From: Clostridiales bacterium
Lineage (GTDB): Bacteria > Bacillota > Clostridia > Oscillospirales > Acutalibacteraceae
Direction of reading: 5' to 3'
Length of the DNA: 5,195 bases
Assembly: GCA_019415925.1 (NCBI GenBank)
Contig: DXYG01000115.1
Coordinates: forward strand, 1-5,195
Under the pieces are notes generated by a model. That model saw only the letters and a program-made list of their open reading frames with translations. It did no database searches and was not told where the DNA came from. Positions 1 through 5,195 of this stretch are shown piece after piece. Position 1 is the first letter of the stretch. Every line of letters begins with the position of its first letter. The position numbers were made by a program, and so were the translations under genes.

Positions 1-6
1 AGACAG
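1..6. other. Possible residual adapter bases at left contig edge
   Basis: The first six bases, AGACAG, equal the last six of the Tn5 mosaic end (AGATGTGTATAAGAGACAG). Six bases match by chance fairly often. The match is worth noting only because the other contig edge carries the full 19-base adapter in the matching inward orientation. Treat these bases as doubtful genomic sequence. Confidence 0.35.
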
Positions 7-86
7 GTATTAGTATAGTCAATACAAAAAGATATAAAATAAAAAGAGGATAAATATTATCGAGAAACAAGCTATCGTATTATTAC

Positions 87-115
87 TTGCAAATGCTCGC
101 ACTTTTTGATACTAT
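87..115 (+). promoter_or_regulatory. Candidate sigma-70/SigA promoter with extended -10
   Basis: A -35-like TTGCAA (87-92) is followed by a 17-base spacer and a -10-like TACTAT (110-115). The spacer ends in TGA directly before the -10, giving the TGn extended -10 motif at 107-109. Each hexamer matches consensus at four of six positions, and the extended -10 helps compensate. It lies about 36 bases upstream of the start codon of the lipoprotein hydrolase gene and is the best promoter visible in the 5' gap. No operator was recognised. Confidence 0.5.
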
Positions 116-135
116 AAAAGCACAGAAAAATCAAC

Positions 136-142
136 TAAGGAG
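136..142 (+). promoter_or_regulatory. Ribosome binding site of the serine hydrolase gene
   Basis: TAAGGAG lies nine bases before the ATG at 152. It is a near-ideal Firmicute Shine-Dalgarno and fixes this ATG as the start. The lysine-rich signal peptide that follows agrees with that choice. Confidence 0.85.
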
Positions 143-151
143 ATTATCATT

Positions 152-1234
152 ATGAAAAAACTACTTGCTTTCATTTTAAGTATTGTGCTGGCACTGTCTG
201 CTGTTGCCTGCACCAACGGAAATTCTGACAGCAGTGAAGCCGTCGAGACCACAGCAAAGACTATCGTTAATGATATTAAAGAGAATATGGACAGTACTCT
301 GAAAAAGAAAAACTTTGAGGGAATTGTCTATCTGACTCAAAACGGCTCGGTGGTTTATCAGTCGGCAACAGGCAAAGACAAAAACGGTGCCGATTTGACC
401 GTAGACACGACAATGTACATCGGCTCGGTATCCAAGCAGTTTTGTGCAGCTGCAATTATGCTGCTGCGTGACCAAGACAAGCTCAGCGTTGACGATACGC
501 TTGATAAATACTTTCCCGAATACACAAACGGAAAAGATATCACGCTGAAAAATCTGCTCTCAATGCGTTCGGGAATTCCGGATATGGTGAATGACGGCAG
601 TGTAAACGGTATTTCTCCCGACAATAACGAGGCGGAGAATACCGCTGCTATTAAGGACTGGATTTTCAGTCAGCAACTTATGTTTGAACCCGACAGCAGC
701 TATGAGTATTCCAATTCAAACTACTTTCTTCTCGGCAATATTGTGGAGCAGGTGTCGGGAAAGAGCTACAGCGACTTTATCCGCAAGAATATTTTTGAGC
801 CGCTTGGTATGACGCACTCTGGTTTTGTGGATGAAATTAAGGATTCGCCCACGTGGGCTGACAGCCTGATTTATGACCCTTCAATGACGGACGGTGTCGT
901 GTATGGATTGACAAAGGGCGCAGGCGATATTGCGTCAAACGCTCCCGATATGGACGCATGGATGACGGGACTTAGCGGCGGCAAGGTGATTTCCCTCGAC
1001 AGCTATCGTGAGATGACCGCCGACTATTCCCCCGATTTCGCAGCGCAATACGGCTACGGCCTGAGCGGTTGTTTTGACGGCGGCGTGGGTCATTCGGGCG
1101 CAATCGGTATCTACACCGCTATGGATTATATAAACGAGGAGCACGGTTACAACCTCTTTATAGCAAGCAACAGTAGCTACATGGATATCGAAAGCCTTCC
1201 AATGGCACTGCTTGGCGATACACTTGACGAATAA
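152..1234 (+). CDS. Lipoprotein serine hydrolase, beta-lactamase/PBP4* family
   Basis: This is a 360-residue serine hydrolase of the Beta-lactamase family (PF00144: class C beta-lactamases, DD-peptidases, EstB-type esterases). Residues 1-20 form a lipoprotein signal: a KK start, a hydrophobic core and a lipobox AVAC with Cys20 as the likely lipidated residue. A Ser/Asn/Glu-rich linker follows, so the enzyme is probably tethered outside the membrane. All three active-site motifs are present: SVSK (nucleophile Ser92, Lys95), YSN (Tyr186-Asn188) and HSG (314-316, in the KTG position). The family-typical segment LLSMRSGIPD is at 135-144. Length is normal for a single-domain member. The gene stands alone, with its own promoter candidate, ribosome site and terminator. 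The substrate cannot be read from sequence: peptidoglycan peptides, D-amino-acid peptides or esters are all possible, and the family assignment alone does not show beta-lactam resistance. Its base composition is less AT-rich than the minus-strand genes. Confidence 0.92.
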   Translation: MKKLLAFILSIVLALSAVACTNGNSDSSEAVETTAKTIVNDIKENMDSTLKKKNFEGIVYLTQNGSVVYQSATGKDKNGADLTVDTTMYIGSVSKQFCAAAIMLLRDQDKLSVDDTLDKYFPEYTNGKDITLKNLLSMRSGIPDMVNDGSVNGISPDNNEAENTAAIKDWIFSQQLMFEPDSSYEYSNSNYFLLGNIVEQVSGKSYSDFIRKNIFEPLGMTHSGFVDEIKDSPTWADSLIYDPSMTDGVVYGLTKGAGDIASNAPDMDAWMTGLSGGKVISLDSYREMTADYSPDFAAQYGYGLSGCFDGGVGHSGAIGIYTAMDYINEEHGYNLFIASNSSYMDIESLPMALLGDTLDE

Positions 1235-1250
1235 CTCCTAAGAAATATTG

Positions 1251-1290
1251 CGGGAGAAGATGAATTTGCTTCATCTTCTCCCGATTTTTT
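1251..1290 (+). terminator. Rho-independent terminator of the hydrolase gene
   Basis: A perfect 14-bp stem pairs CGGGAGAAGATGAA (1251-1264) with its complement at 1270-1283 around a 5-base loop (TTTGC). An A and six Ts (1285-1290) follow. It starts 16 bases after the stop codon at 1232-1234. The T-run is only on the + strand side, so it serves the hydrolase gene and not the convergent minus-strand genes. Confidence 0.93.
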
Positions 1291-1364
1291 CTCTATAGGA
1301 AATTGTTCGAAAGCAAACGGGCATAGAAGTGGAAAGTTATATGATGCTATCTGCTCGGATAAGT

Positions 1365-1386
1365 GCAGGCCACTGCCTGCTTTTTT
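1365..1386 (+). terminator. Second + strand terminator-like hairpin
   Basis: GCAGGC (1365-1370), loop CACT, GCCTGC (1375-1380) and then six Ts (1381-1386) form a short GC-rich stem with a U-tract reading on the + strand. No intact + strand gene lies between it and the terminator ending at 1290. It is therefore either a back-up terminator in the convergent gap or the tail of a lost + strand transcript. On the minus strand the hairpin is preceded, not followed, by the homopolymer, so it would not terminate the minus-strand genes. Confidence 0.6.
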
Positions 1387-1395
1387 GCTGTGTTT

Positions 1396-1833
1396 TTATG
1401 CCGAAAATCCTACTAACCACTTGTATGCCTGAGGAAAATATTCCGACCATGCAGCCTTGTTATGATCTTTTGTGGTATCTGTAAGTGTATTAAGCTTATT
1501 TTCAGGATAACCGTTTTCTGACATTTTATTGTAAACCAAATCTACATAAGGAATTGTATCTTTCTCCATTTGGTTTGCTCCGCCGGTATAAAGGAAAACT
1601 TTCGGAAGATTGTCAGCATTGCTGTAATCATATGAGTCAACTACTGAAGCAACAGTTTCTTCACTATATATCCAGAATGCCGGAGAAAAAGAAAGCACCT
1701 GACCGAATACATCGGTATATTTCATTCCTATATAATAGGAAATCAAGCCGCCCATTGAGCTACCGCCGATAATTTCTTTAATTACATTATGTTTCTGTTT
1801 ATAGTGCTTATTCGAATTTACCTTTTTTTGCAG
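1396..1833 (-). pseudogene. Truncated esterase-D-type alpha/beta hydrolase, C-terminal half
   Basis: The reading frame (TAA at 1396-1398) encodes the C-terminal half of a putative esterase of the Esterase D/enterochelin-esterase family (PF00756). Reading upstream past the ATG at 1755 gives EIIGGSSMGG, the nucleophile elbow, with the catalytic Ser as codon 1756-1758 immediately before that ATG. The ATG at 1755 is thus inside the active site and is not a true start. Further signs are the family motif SFSPAFW and a C-terminal DHNKAAW segment with the likely catalytic His. The frame stays open to 1833 and is closed by TAG at 1834-1836. Full-length relatives have roughly 100-150 more residues before the elbow, and nothing recognisable of these is found before the next gene ends at 1874. 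No Shine-Dalgarno or credible start was seen. I read it as a remnant whose 5' half was lost when the neighbouring minus-strand block arrived or by deletion. Confidence 0.8.
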
Positions 1834-1873
1834 CTAATTTGTAAAAAACGTAATTTCAAATTTTATTTCATTC

Positions 1874-3520
1874 TCATATTATTTGTTTTCCTAAATCAGG
1901 GTGCAGGTTTTTTATGTAATCAAAGAGGATTCTGTCATAACCTTTTATATCATCATCTAACTGATTAAAAGGTATAAGGCAGTTGTGCCTTTTTAAGGCG
2001 GTATTCTTTTCTTCTGCATATGACCAGTTATCTAAAAAATGAAATCTACACCAACGTATATGCTCAAATTCAGCCAGTTGTTCAAGATCAATTTTTTTGT
2101 TGTTTTCTTTTAATAGTTCCAATAGCTTGTTAACTGACTTAATGTATTCACCTTGAGATATACTCGAAGATTTATGATAATTATTCAGTTTTGACCAATA
2201 TTCATCAACTTCGTTTTGCAGTTTGTTATCATATTGATTTTTTAAATTGTTAATTAATTCGTTTGTGTATTTTAACTTTTTTTCATAAATATAATTAAGT
2301 CTTTTTGCAATTTTATAGGAGTCAAAATTAAGTGTATTTGCTACATTATATATATCAGATGGGTGGCCAAATGATAAAATTCTTACATTTTCACCTTGAG
2401 TTTTATTATAAAACAGTGAAATATCAGTATTGTTTGGCATATAAATGAATATTTTAGTTTTTGGTGAAGTGAAAAGAATAAGATAATCTAATAATTTAAG
2501 CTCGTTTTCTCCTGTGAGAATGATTAAGTCCATATTGTTTAGTAATTCTTTATTGTTGCCTAAATCAGAGATGCTGTGAAAATAAATTTCGTCATTGTTC
2601 ATTGTGTTAAAATTACTGTATCTGCTCTTATTTAAGCTGTTGTCATCAAAAATATGATACTCAATCTGTTGCTCTTTTGAATAAATATTGCAAAGTAAAC
2701 CTGTTTCAAAGATTTTTTTACCAAGTGTATTAAATGTTGGTATTGCAATGTTTATATTTTTATTTTCAGCCGGTGCAATATAGGCTAAGTTATTTAAGTT
2801 AAGCCAAAATTCTCTTGCTATTATTTCATATTTGCTGAAAAATGCTACATTATTATCATTGTTTACGTTTTCGCTTTTTGAATCGGTAAATGTGCCAAGA
2901 TTTATAAAATTAAGAGAATCAAGCTGAATGCGTATGTTACCTTTCATTTCACTTTTGTGTTGTGCATAAAATGTAAGATTATCAATATCATTATCAAACA
3001 TAATTATGTGATTTTTTGCTGAACGATACTTTATAGGTTTGTTAATTTTATTGTTTGCAGAAAGGATTCCGTATTTAAGCCTTTTCCAAAAATCAATTGC
3101 AGCTATGTTGTCCTCGTCGCTGTATATTACAACAGAGTATTTACTATGTTCTCTTATTTTATTTTTTAAGATAGAAAGGAAATTAAAAAATAAAAGCGCA
3201 ACACCTGTCAGAGTTACAAGGGGTGAATAGAATCTACAGATGTGAATTAATATATTTCCGACAAGTGATGATGAATATGGCTGTACCAATATATTTATAA
3301 AATATAATGAAAAGCTGCAGTATAACGCATCAATAGGGGTATAAATTTCTGCACTTTTATCGCCAATCATAAAACAATATCCAATAGTACCAAGTAATAG
3401 AGGTAATATAAACCAAATTACAAGAAACACTGTGTTGCTTTTCAATTTTTTACAAATGTCGGTCAGTTTTTGAAATAATGATTTTTTTTCATCACTGTAT
3501 TCATACTCATTTATATTCAT
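1874..3520 (-). CDS. Membrane protein with pore-like module, TrkA-N-like regions and C-terminal RyR domain
   Basis: This 548-residue protein is the last of four genes in the minus-strand block. A basic N-terminus is followed by a transmembrane helix (about 30-52), a loop with a pore-helix-like segment IDALYCSFSLYFIN (63-76) and a second helix (about 97-119). This arrangement is known from bacterial two-helix channel-like proteins with cytosolic nucleotide-binding domains. Residues about 127-235 and 255-400 look like two Rossmann (TrkA-N/KTN-like) regions, for example NINIAIPTFNTLGKKIFETG at 255-274 and the strands DLIILTG and KIFIYM. Both expected glycine-rich loops are degenerate (VIYSDEDNI; IPTFNTLG), so dinucleotide binding is uncertain. 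Residues about 405-475 are charged and probably helical. Residues 480-540 are a divergent RyR domain (PF02026) with H487, W490, W499, the stretch CLIPF and YDR at 528-530. The start is supported by AGAGGA seven bases upstream. It is probably a ligand-responsive membrane effector or channel; this is inferred from architecture. Confidence 0.75.
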   Translation of the reverse strand: MNINEYEYSDEKKSLFQKLTDICKKLKSNTVFLVIWFILPLLLGTIGYCFMIGDKSAEIYTPIDALYCSFSLYFINILVQPYSSSLVGNILIHICRFYSPLVTLTGVALLFFNFLSILKNKIREHSKYSVVIYSDEDNIAAIDFWKRLKYGILSANNKINKPIKYRSAKNHIIMFDNDIDNLTFYAQHKSEMKGNIRIQLDSLNFINLGTFTDSKSENVNNDNNVAFFSKYEIIAREFWLNLNNLAYIAPAENKNINIAIPTFNTLGKKIFETGLLCNIYSKEQQIEYHIFDDNSLNKSRYSNFNTMNNDEIYFHSISDLGNNKELLNNMDLIILTGENELKLLDYLILFTSPKTKIFIYMPNNTDISLFYNKTQGENVRILSFGHPSDIYNVANTLNFDSYKIAKRLNYIYEKKLKYTNELINNLKNQYDNKLQNEVDEYWSKLNNYHKSSSISQGEYIKSVNKLLELLKENNKKIDLEQLAEFEHIRWCRFHFLDNWSYAEEKNTALKRHNCLIPFNQLDDDIKGYDRILFDYIKNLHPDLGKQII

Positions 3521-3527
3521 TTAAATT

Positions 3528-3533
3528 TCCTCT
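3528..3533 (-). promoter_or_regulatory. Ribosome binding site of the membrane RyR gene
   Basis: AGAGGA on the minus strand lies seven bases before the ATG at 3520, within the 40-base gap after the small RyR gene. It sets the start of the 548-residue protein. No terminator or convincing promoter was seen in the gap, which supports co-transcription. Confidence 0.75.
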
Positions 3534-3560
3534 TTATCACGGTGTTTTGAGAACTTTAAG

Positions 3561-3851
3561 CTAATTGCTGTTTCTTTTTTCAATGGTATATCCAAGCTTT
3601 AAAATAAGCTTGATTGTTTCCATAGCAGTATTCCTGTCATATTCTTTTTCATTTTCAGGTAAATTCTGATAGGGGACAAGACAAGGACTCGTTTTTAGTT
3701 TGTCATCTCGTTTTTCTCCATATGTCCAGCCTTCACGCAATCTGCTTTCTGCCCATACTTCGTGGGTGTTCTGAGCAAGGGTTTCGGTTAATTCAATTAA
3801 GTTTTCATCAATTTCAATATCTTCAGTATCTATTGGATTTGGAATGTACAT
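3561..3851 (-). CDS. Stand-alone RyR-domain protein
   Basis: This 96-residue protein consists almost entirely of one RyR domain (PF02026), the module repeated in animal ryanodine receptors and found singly in many bacteria and phages. The match is strong. YIPNPIDTEDIEID (2-15) is the usual lead-in. It is followed by H30-x-x-W33, GWTYG (41-45), CLVPY (57-61), EKEYDR (68-73) and a final helix ending LGYTIE. It has no signal peptide or membrane segment, so it should be cytosolic. In bacteria the domain is thought to recognise a small ligand, possibly nucleotide-related; no enzymatic residues are evident. It aligns without gaps to the RyR domain of the next gene (residues 25-73 against 482-530, 17 of 49 identical by my count), so the two may read the same ligand or pair with each other. 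Start ATG 3851 is supported by GAGGTGA just upstream; 21 bases separate it from the preceding gene. Confidence 0.9.
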   Translation of the reverse strand: MYIPNPIDTEDIEIDENLIELTETLAQNTHEVWAESRLREGWTYGEKRDDKLKTSPCLVPYQNLPENEKEYDRNTAMETIKLILKLGYTIEKRNSN

Positions 3852-3855
3852 TTCT

Positions 3856-3862
3856 TCACCTC
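3856..3862 (-). promoter_or_regulatory. Ribosome binding site of the small RyR gene
   Basis: GAGGTGA on the minus strand ends four bases before the ATG at 3851 and lies within the 21-base gap after the 179-residue gene. It is a strong site that fixes the start and suggests high translation of the small protein relative to its neighbours. Confidence 0.8.
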
Positions 3863-3872
3863 AAATCTAAAG

Positions 3873-4412
3873 TTATATATTTTCGATTTCGCTAACTTTT
3901 ATTCTTCTTATAATGCTGTTGTTGACTATAATTTTATTGTCAATTATCTCAGCTTTAAAATTAGTTTGTCTTAGAATTCTATTCAGAATATGATATTTAA
4001 CAGTATTAATATTTTCGAAATTAACCGTTGATATTTTCTGTTCTTTGAGAAAATCGTTCAAATTTGTTATTGAACTGTCAATAGGCTCATCGCAGTAAAA
4101 GTTTTCTAAAAATACGGTTACTTCTGGGTTTCCGTTATCTTCAAAAGATTTTTGGGCAAACTTCAATTCCTCTAATGTGTACATACCTGCTTTTTTGCCG
4201 AAAATGAAAAATGAAAGACTGCTGTCTTTTATGTTTTCGTTGTATTCGTTTTGTTTGCGTCCATTGACATTGGTGTCATGAAGTTCACAAATAAAAGGCT
4301 CTATTGAAAGATTCAATACATTTGCTAACGAGCACAAAAAATTGTAAATATCTAATCTTTCTTTTTCAAATTCAAAGATGGATGACCCGATAAAAATTTT
4401 AATAATTTTCAT
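3873..4412 (-). CDS. DUF4062/TIR-like domain protein
   Basis: This 179-residue cytosolic protein has the pattern of the DUF4062 family (PF13271), a TIR-like alpha/beta fold often found at the N-terminus of NTPase or TPR proteins in bacterial signalling and defence. Visible features are a first strand with KIFIGSS (5-11), then EFEKERL (14-20) starting the first helix, ICE (41-43), and GRKQNEYNENIKDSS (51-65) leading into the strand LSFFIFGKKAG (66-76). The conserved-looking acidic YTLEELKFA (78-86) follows. The C-terminal part (about 136-179) ends in alternating short strands. From memory, longer relatives carry a similar tail as the linker before TPR repeats; here the protein stops at that point. 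Any NADase or nucleotide-processing activity is unproven. Glu81/Glu82 would be the candidate acidic residues. The gene starts four bases after the TPR gene stops. A SLOG-like Rossmann fold is the main alternative reading. Confidence 0.68.
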   Translation of the reverse strand: MKIIKIFIGSSIFEFEKERLDIYNFLCSLANVLNLSIEPFICELHDTNVNGRKQNEYNENIKDSSLSFFIFGKKAGMYTLEELKFAQKSFEDNGNPEVTVFLENFYCDEPIDSSITNLNDFLKEQKISTVNFENINTVKYHILNRILRQTNFKAEIIDNKIIVNNSIIRRIKVSEIENI

Positions 4413-4416
4413 ATAG

Positions 4417-5176
4417 TCAAACCTTCTGTTCGTATGAATCTATTACTACTTGTGAAAACTCAAGATTGCTATGCTTTTTAGCCAAACGGTATGCTTCGTC
4501 TTTAAGAAACAGGTTATTTGTAAACTTTCCGATATAGTATTTGTTTAAGGCAAGCAGAGCGGCATATTCTCCTGTGTCGTCCAATTTGCTTTCTATCAGT
4601 TCGGTACAAATATCTGCTGATTTATTGAAATACTTTACAGCTTGCTCTATACTTATATCTAAATAGCTAAGAGCAGAATTGTAATATTCAATAACTAAAA
4701 GCTCTCTGAGTGATTCCCTATCCGTGTCAGCAAGTTTTTCAAATATCTCAATGCTTTGTTTTAGATAAGCTTCCGCATTTGCATAATCTTTTATTTTATT
4801 ATATAAATCGCAGGTCTTTCGGCAAGTTTCCGCATAGCCTCTGACATAGTCATAGTATTCTTCTTGTACTAATGTTTCATATACGGTTATTCTTTCTTTT
4901 GCAAATTCAATAGCTGTTGCGATTTTGTTTTTCCTTTCGTATAAGTCAATCATATTATAAAGAGCTTTTAGATAATCTGAATAATTCTTTAAAAGATTGT
5001 TTTGATATAAATATCTACAGCTATCAATACAAATTTTAAAATAACGCTCTGCATTATCAAGCTTGTTGTGTGTCATAGAGGAATATCCTGCGTTATTACA
5101 AGTAGCAAATATCGCTTTTATGAATTTTATATTTAGATATTCTTTTTCTGAAACATTTTTAATTCTGAGTAATGTC
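4417..5176 (-). CDS. TPR-repeat protein, 5' end missing at contig edge
   Basis: This is the C-terminal 252 residues or so of an alpha-helical repeat protein, ending at TGA 4417-4419. About five TPR-like helix pairs, spaced roughly 40-45 residues, are visible in the following segments (numbering the frame from the adapter ATG): NKLDNAERYFKICI (about 43-56), NKIATAIEFAKERI (about 89-102), KDYANAEAYLKQSIEIF (135-151), ISIEQAVKYFNKSADI (180-195) and a weaker last one with LKDEAYRLAKK (230-240). TPRs form a protein-binding superhelix, so a scaffold or sensor role is likely. The apparent start MCIRDR at 5193 is encoded by sequencing adapter and is not real; the first genomic codon is around 5175. 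The true N-terminus, possibly carrying another domain such as a DUF4062/TIR-like one, lies outside the window. It is the first visible gene of the minus-strand block, and its promoter cannot be seen. Confidence 0.8.
4421..4427 (-). promoter_or_regulatory. Ribosome binding site of the DUF4062-like gene inside the TPR gene's end
   Basis: AGAAGGT on the minus strand lies eight bases before the ATG at 4412, with its bases in the last codons of the TPR gene. The TPR stop and this start are only four bases apart, which predicts translational coupling of the two products. Confidence 0.6.
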
Positions 5177-5195
5177 CTGTCTCTTATACACATCT
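5177..5195. other. Nextera/Tn5 mosaic-end adapter contamination
   Basis: The last 19 bases read CTGTCTCTTATACACATCT, an exact match to the Tn5 transposase mosaic end used in Nextera library adapters. They are not part of the genome. On the minus strand they encode the tell-tale false N-terminus MCIRDR, which appears on many database proteins for this reason. Confidence 0.97.

Noticed and set aside
7..25. Inverted repeat GTATT...AATAC with TTGACT on the minus strand, possible operator or divergent -35
   Set aside because: The arms are only five bases, and the matching -10 position for a leftward promoter would fall outside the window, partly in suspected adapter sequence.
56..109. Short + strand leader peptide (about 17 codons from ATT/ATC to TGA 107-109) after AGAGGA at 45-50
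   Set aside because: It would need a rare non-ATG start, it overlaps the best promoter candidate for the next gene, and it has no recognisable homology. The purine-rich run is easily explained by AT-rich intergenic sequence.
176..1144. Minus-strand open frames antisense to the hydrolase gene
   Set aside because: They lack ribosome sites and family features and lie wholly over a well-supported + strand gene, so they are frame shadows.
152..1234. Antibiotic-resistance beta-lactamase
   Set aside because: The SxxK/YxN/HxG motif set and lipoprotein form fit the broad PBP4*/EstB-like serine hydrolases. Nothing specific to clinical class C enzymes was seen, so a resistance call is not justified.
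1251..1290. Bidirectional terminator shared by the convergent units
   Set aside because: The stem is perfect, but on the minus strand it is followed by GCAATATTTC rather than a T-run, so it should work on the + strand only.
1396..1755. Intact 119-residue protein starting at ATG 1755
   Set aside because: The ATG is the Met of the GSSMG nucleophile elbow. The catalytic Ser is the codon just before it, and homology continues upstream, so this is an internal codon of a broken esterase gene.
1835..1873. Terminator for the minus-strand block between the RyR membrane gene and the esterase remnant
   Set aside because: Only an AT-only AATTTG/CAAATT pairing around a long loop is present, with no GC-rich stem before a U-tract.
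5177..5193. True N-terminus MCIRDR of the TPR protein
   Set aside because: It is encoded by the reverse complement of the Tn5 mosaic-end adapter.

Overview
The window looks like one contig from a low-GC Firmicute, most likely a gut clostridium (Ruminococcus/Oscillospiraceae-like). The reasons are AT-rich coding, strong AGGAGG-type ribosome sites, intrinsic terminators with U-tracts and the protein families present. No phylogenetic marker is present, so this is inference. The right edge ends in a Nextera/Tn5 mosaic-end adapter (5177-5195), so the sequence is a short-read draft or metagenome contig and its last gene is cut by the contig end rather than by biology.

Left part (1-1290, + strand): a self-contained single-gene unit. 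It has an extended -10 promoter candidate, a good Shine-Dalgarno, a lipoprotein serine hydrolase of the beta-lactamase/PBP4* family with all three active-site motifs (SxxK, YxN, HxG), and a perfect 14-bp intrinsic terminator. A short convergent gap (1291-1395) holds a second + strand hairpin with a T-run.

Middle (1396-1873, - strand): the 3' half of an esterase-D-type alpha/beta hydrolase gene. It keeps the nucleophile elbow and the catalytic-His region but has lost its N-terminal half. The reading frame is closed by a TAG just before the end of the next gene, so it is probably a remnant.

Right part (1874-5176, - strand): four tightly spaced genes read right to left, each internal one with its own ribosome site. 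They are a TPR-repeat protein (5' end missing), a 179-residue DUF4062/TIR-like protein, a 96-residue stand-alone RyR-domain protein, and a 548-residue membrane protein. The last has a two-helix pore-like module, two degenerate Rossmann (TrkA-N-like) regions and a C-terminal RyR domain. The block is more AT-rich than the left gene. The layout suggests a sensor/scaffold (TPR), a possible nucleotide-related domain (DUF4062/TIR-like), a small ligand-recognition module (RyR) and a membrane effector or channel carrying a second RyR domain. This resembles nucleotide-signalling conflict (defence) systems and is the most interesting content of the window, but its function is inferred from domain architecture only.
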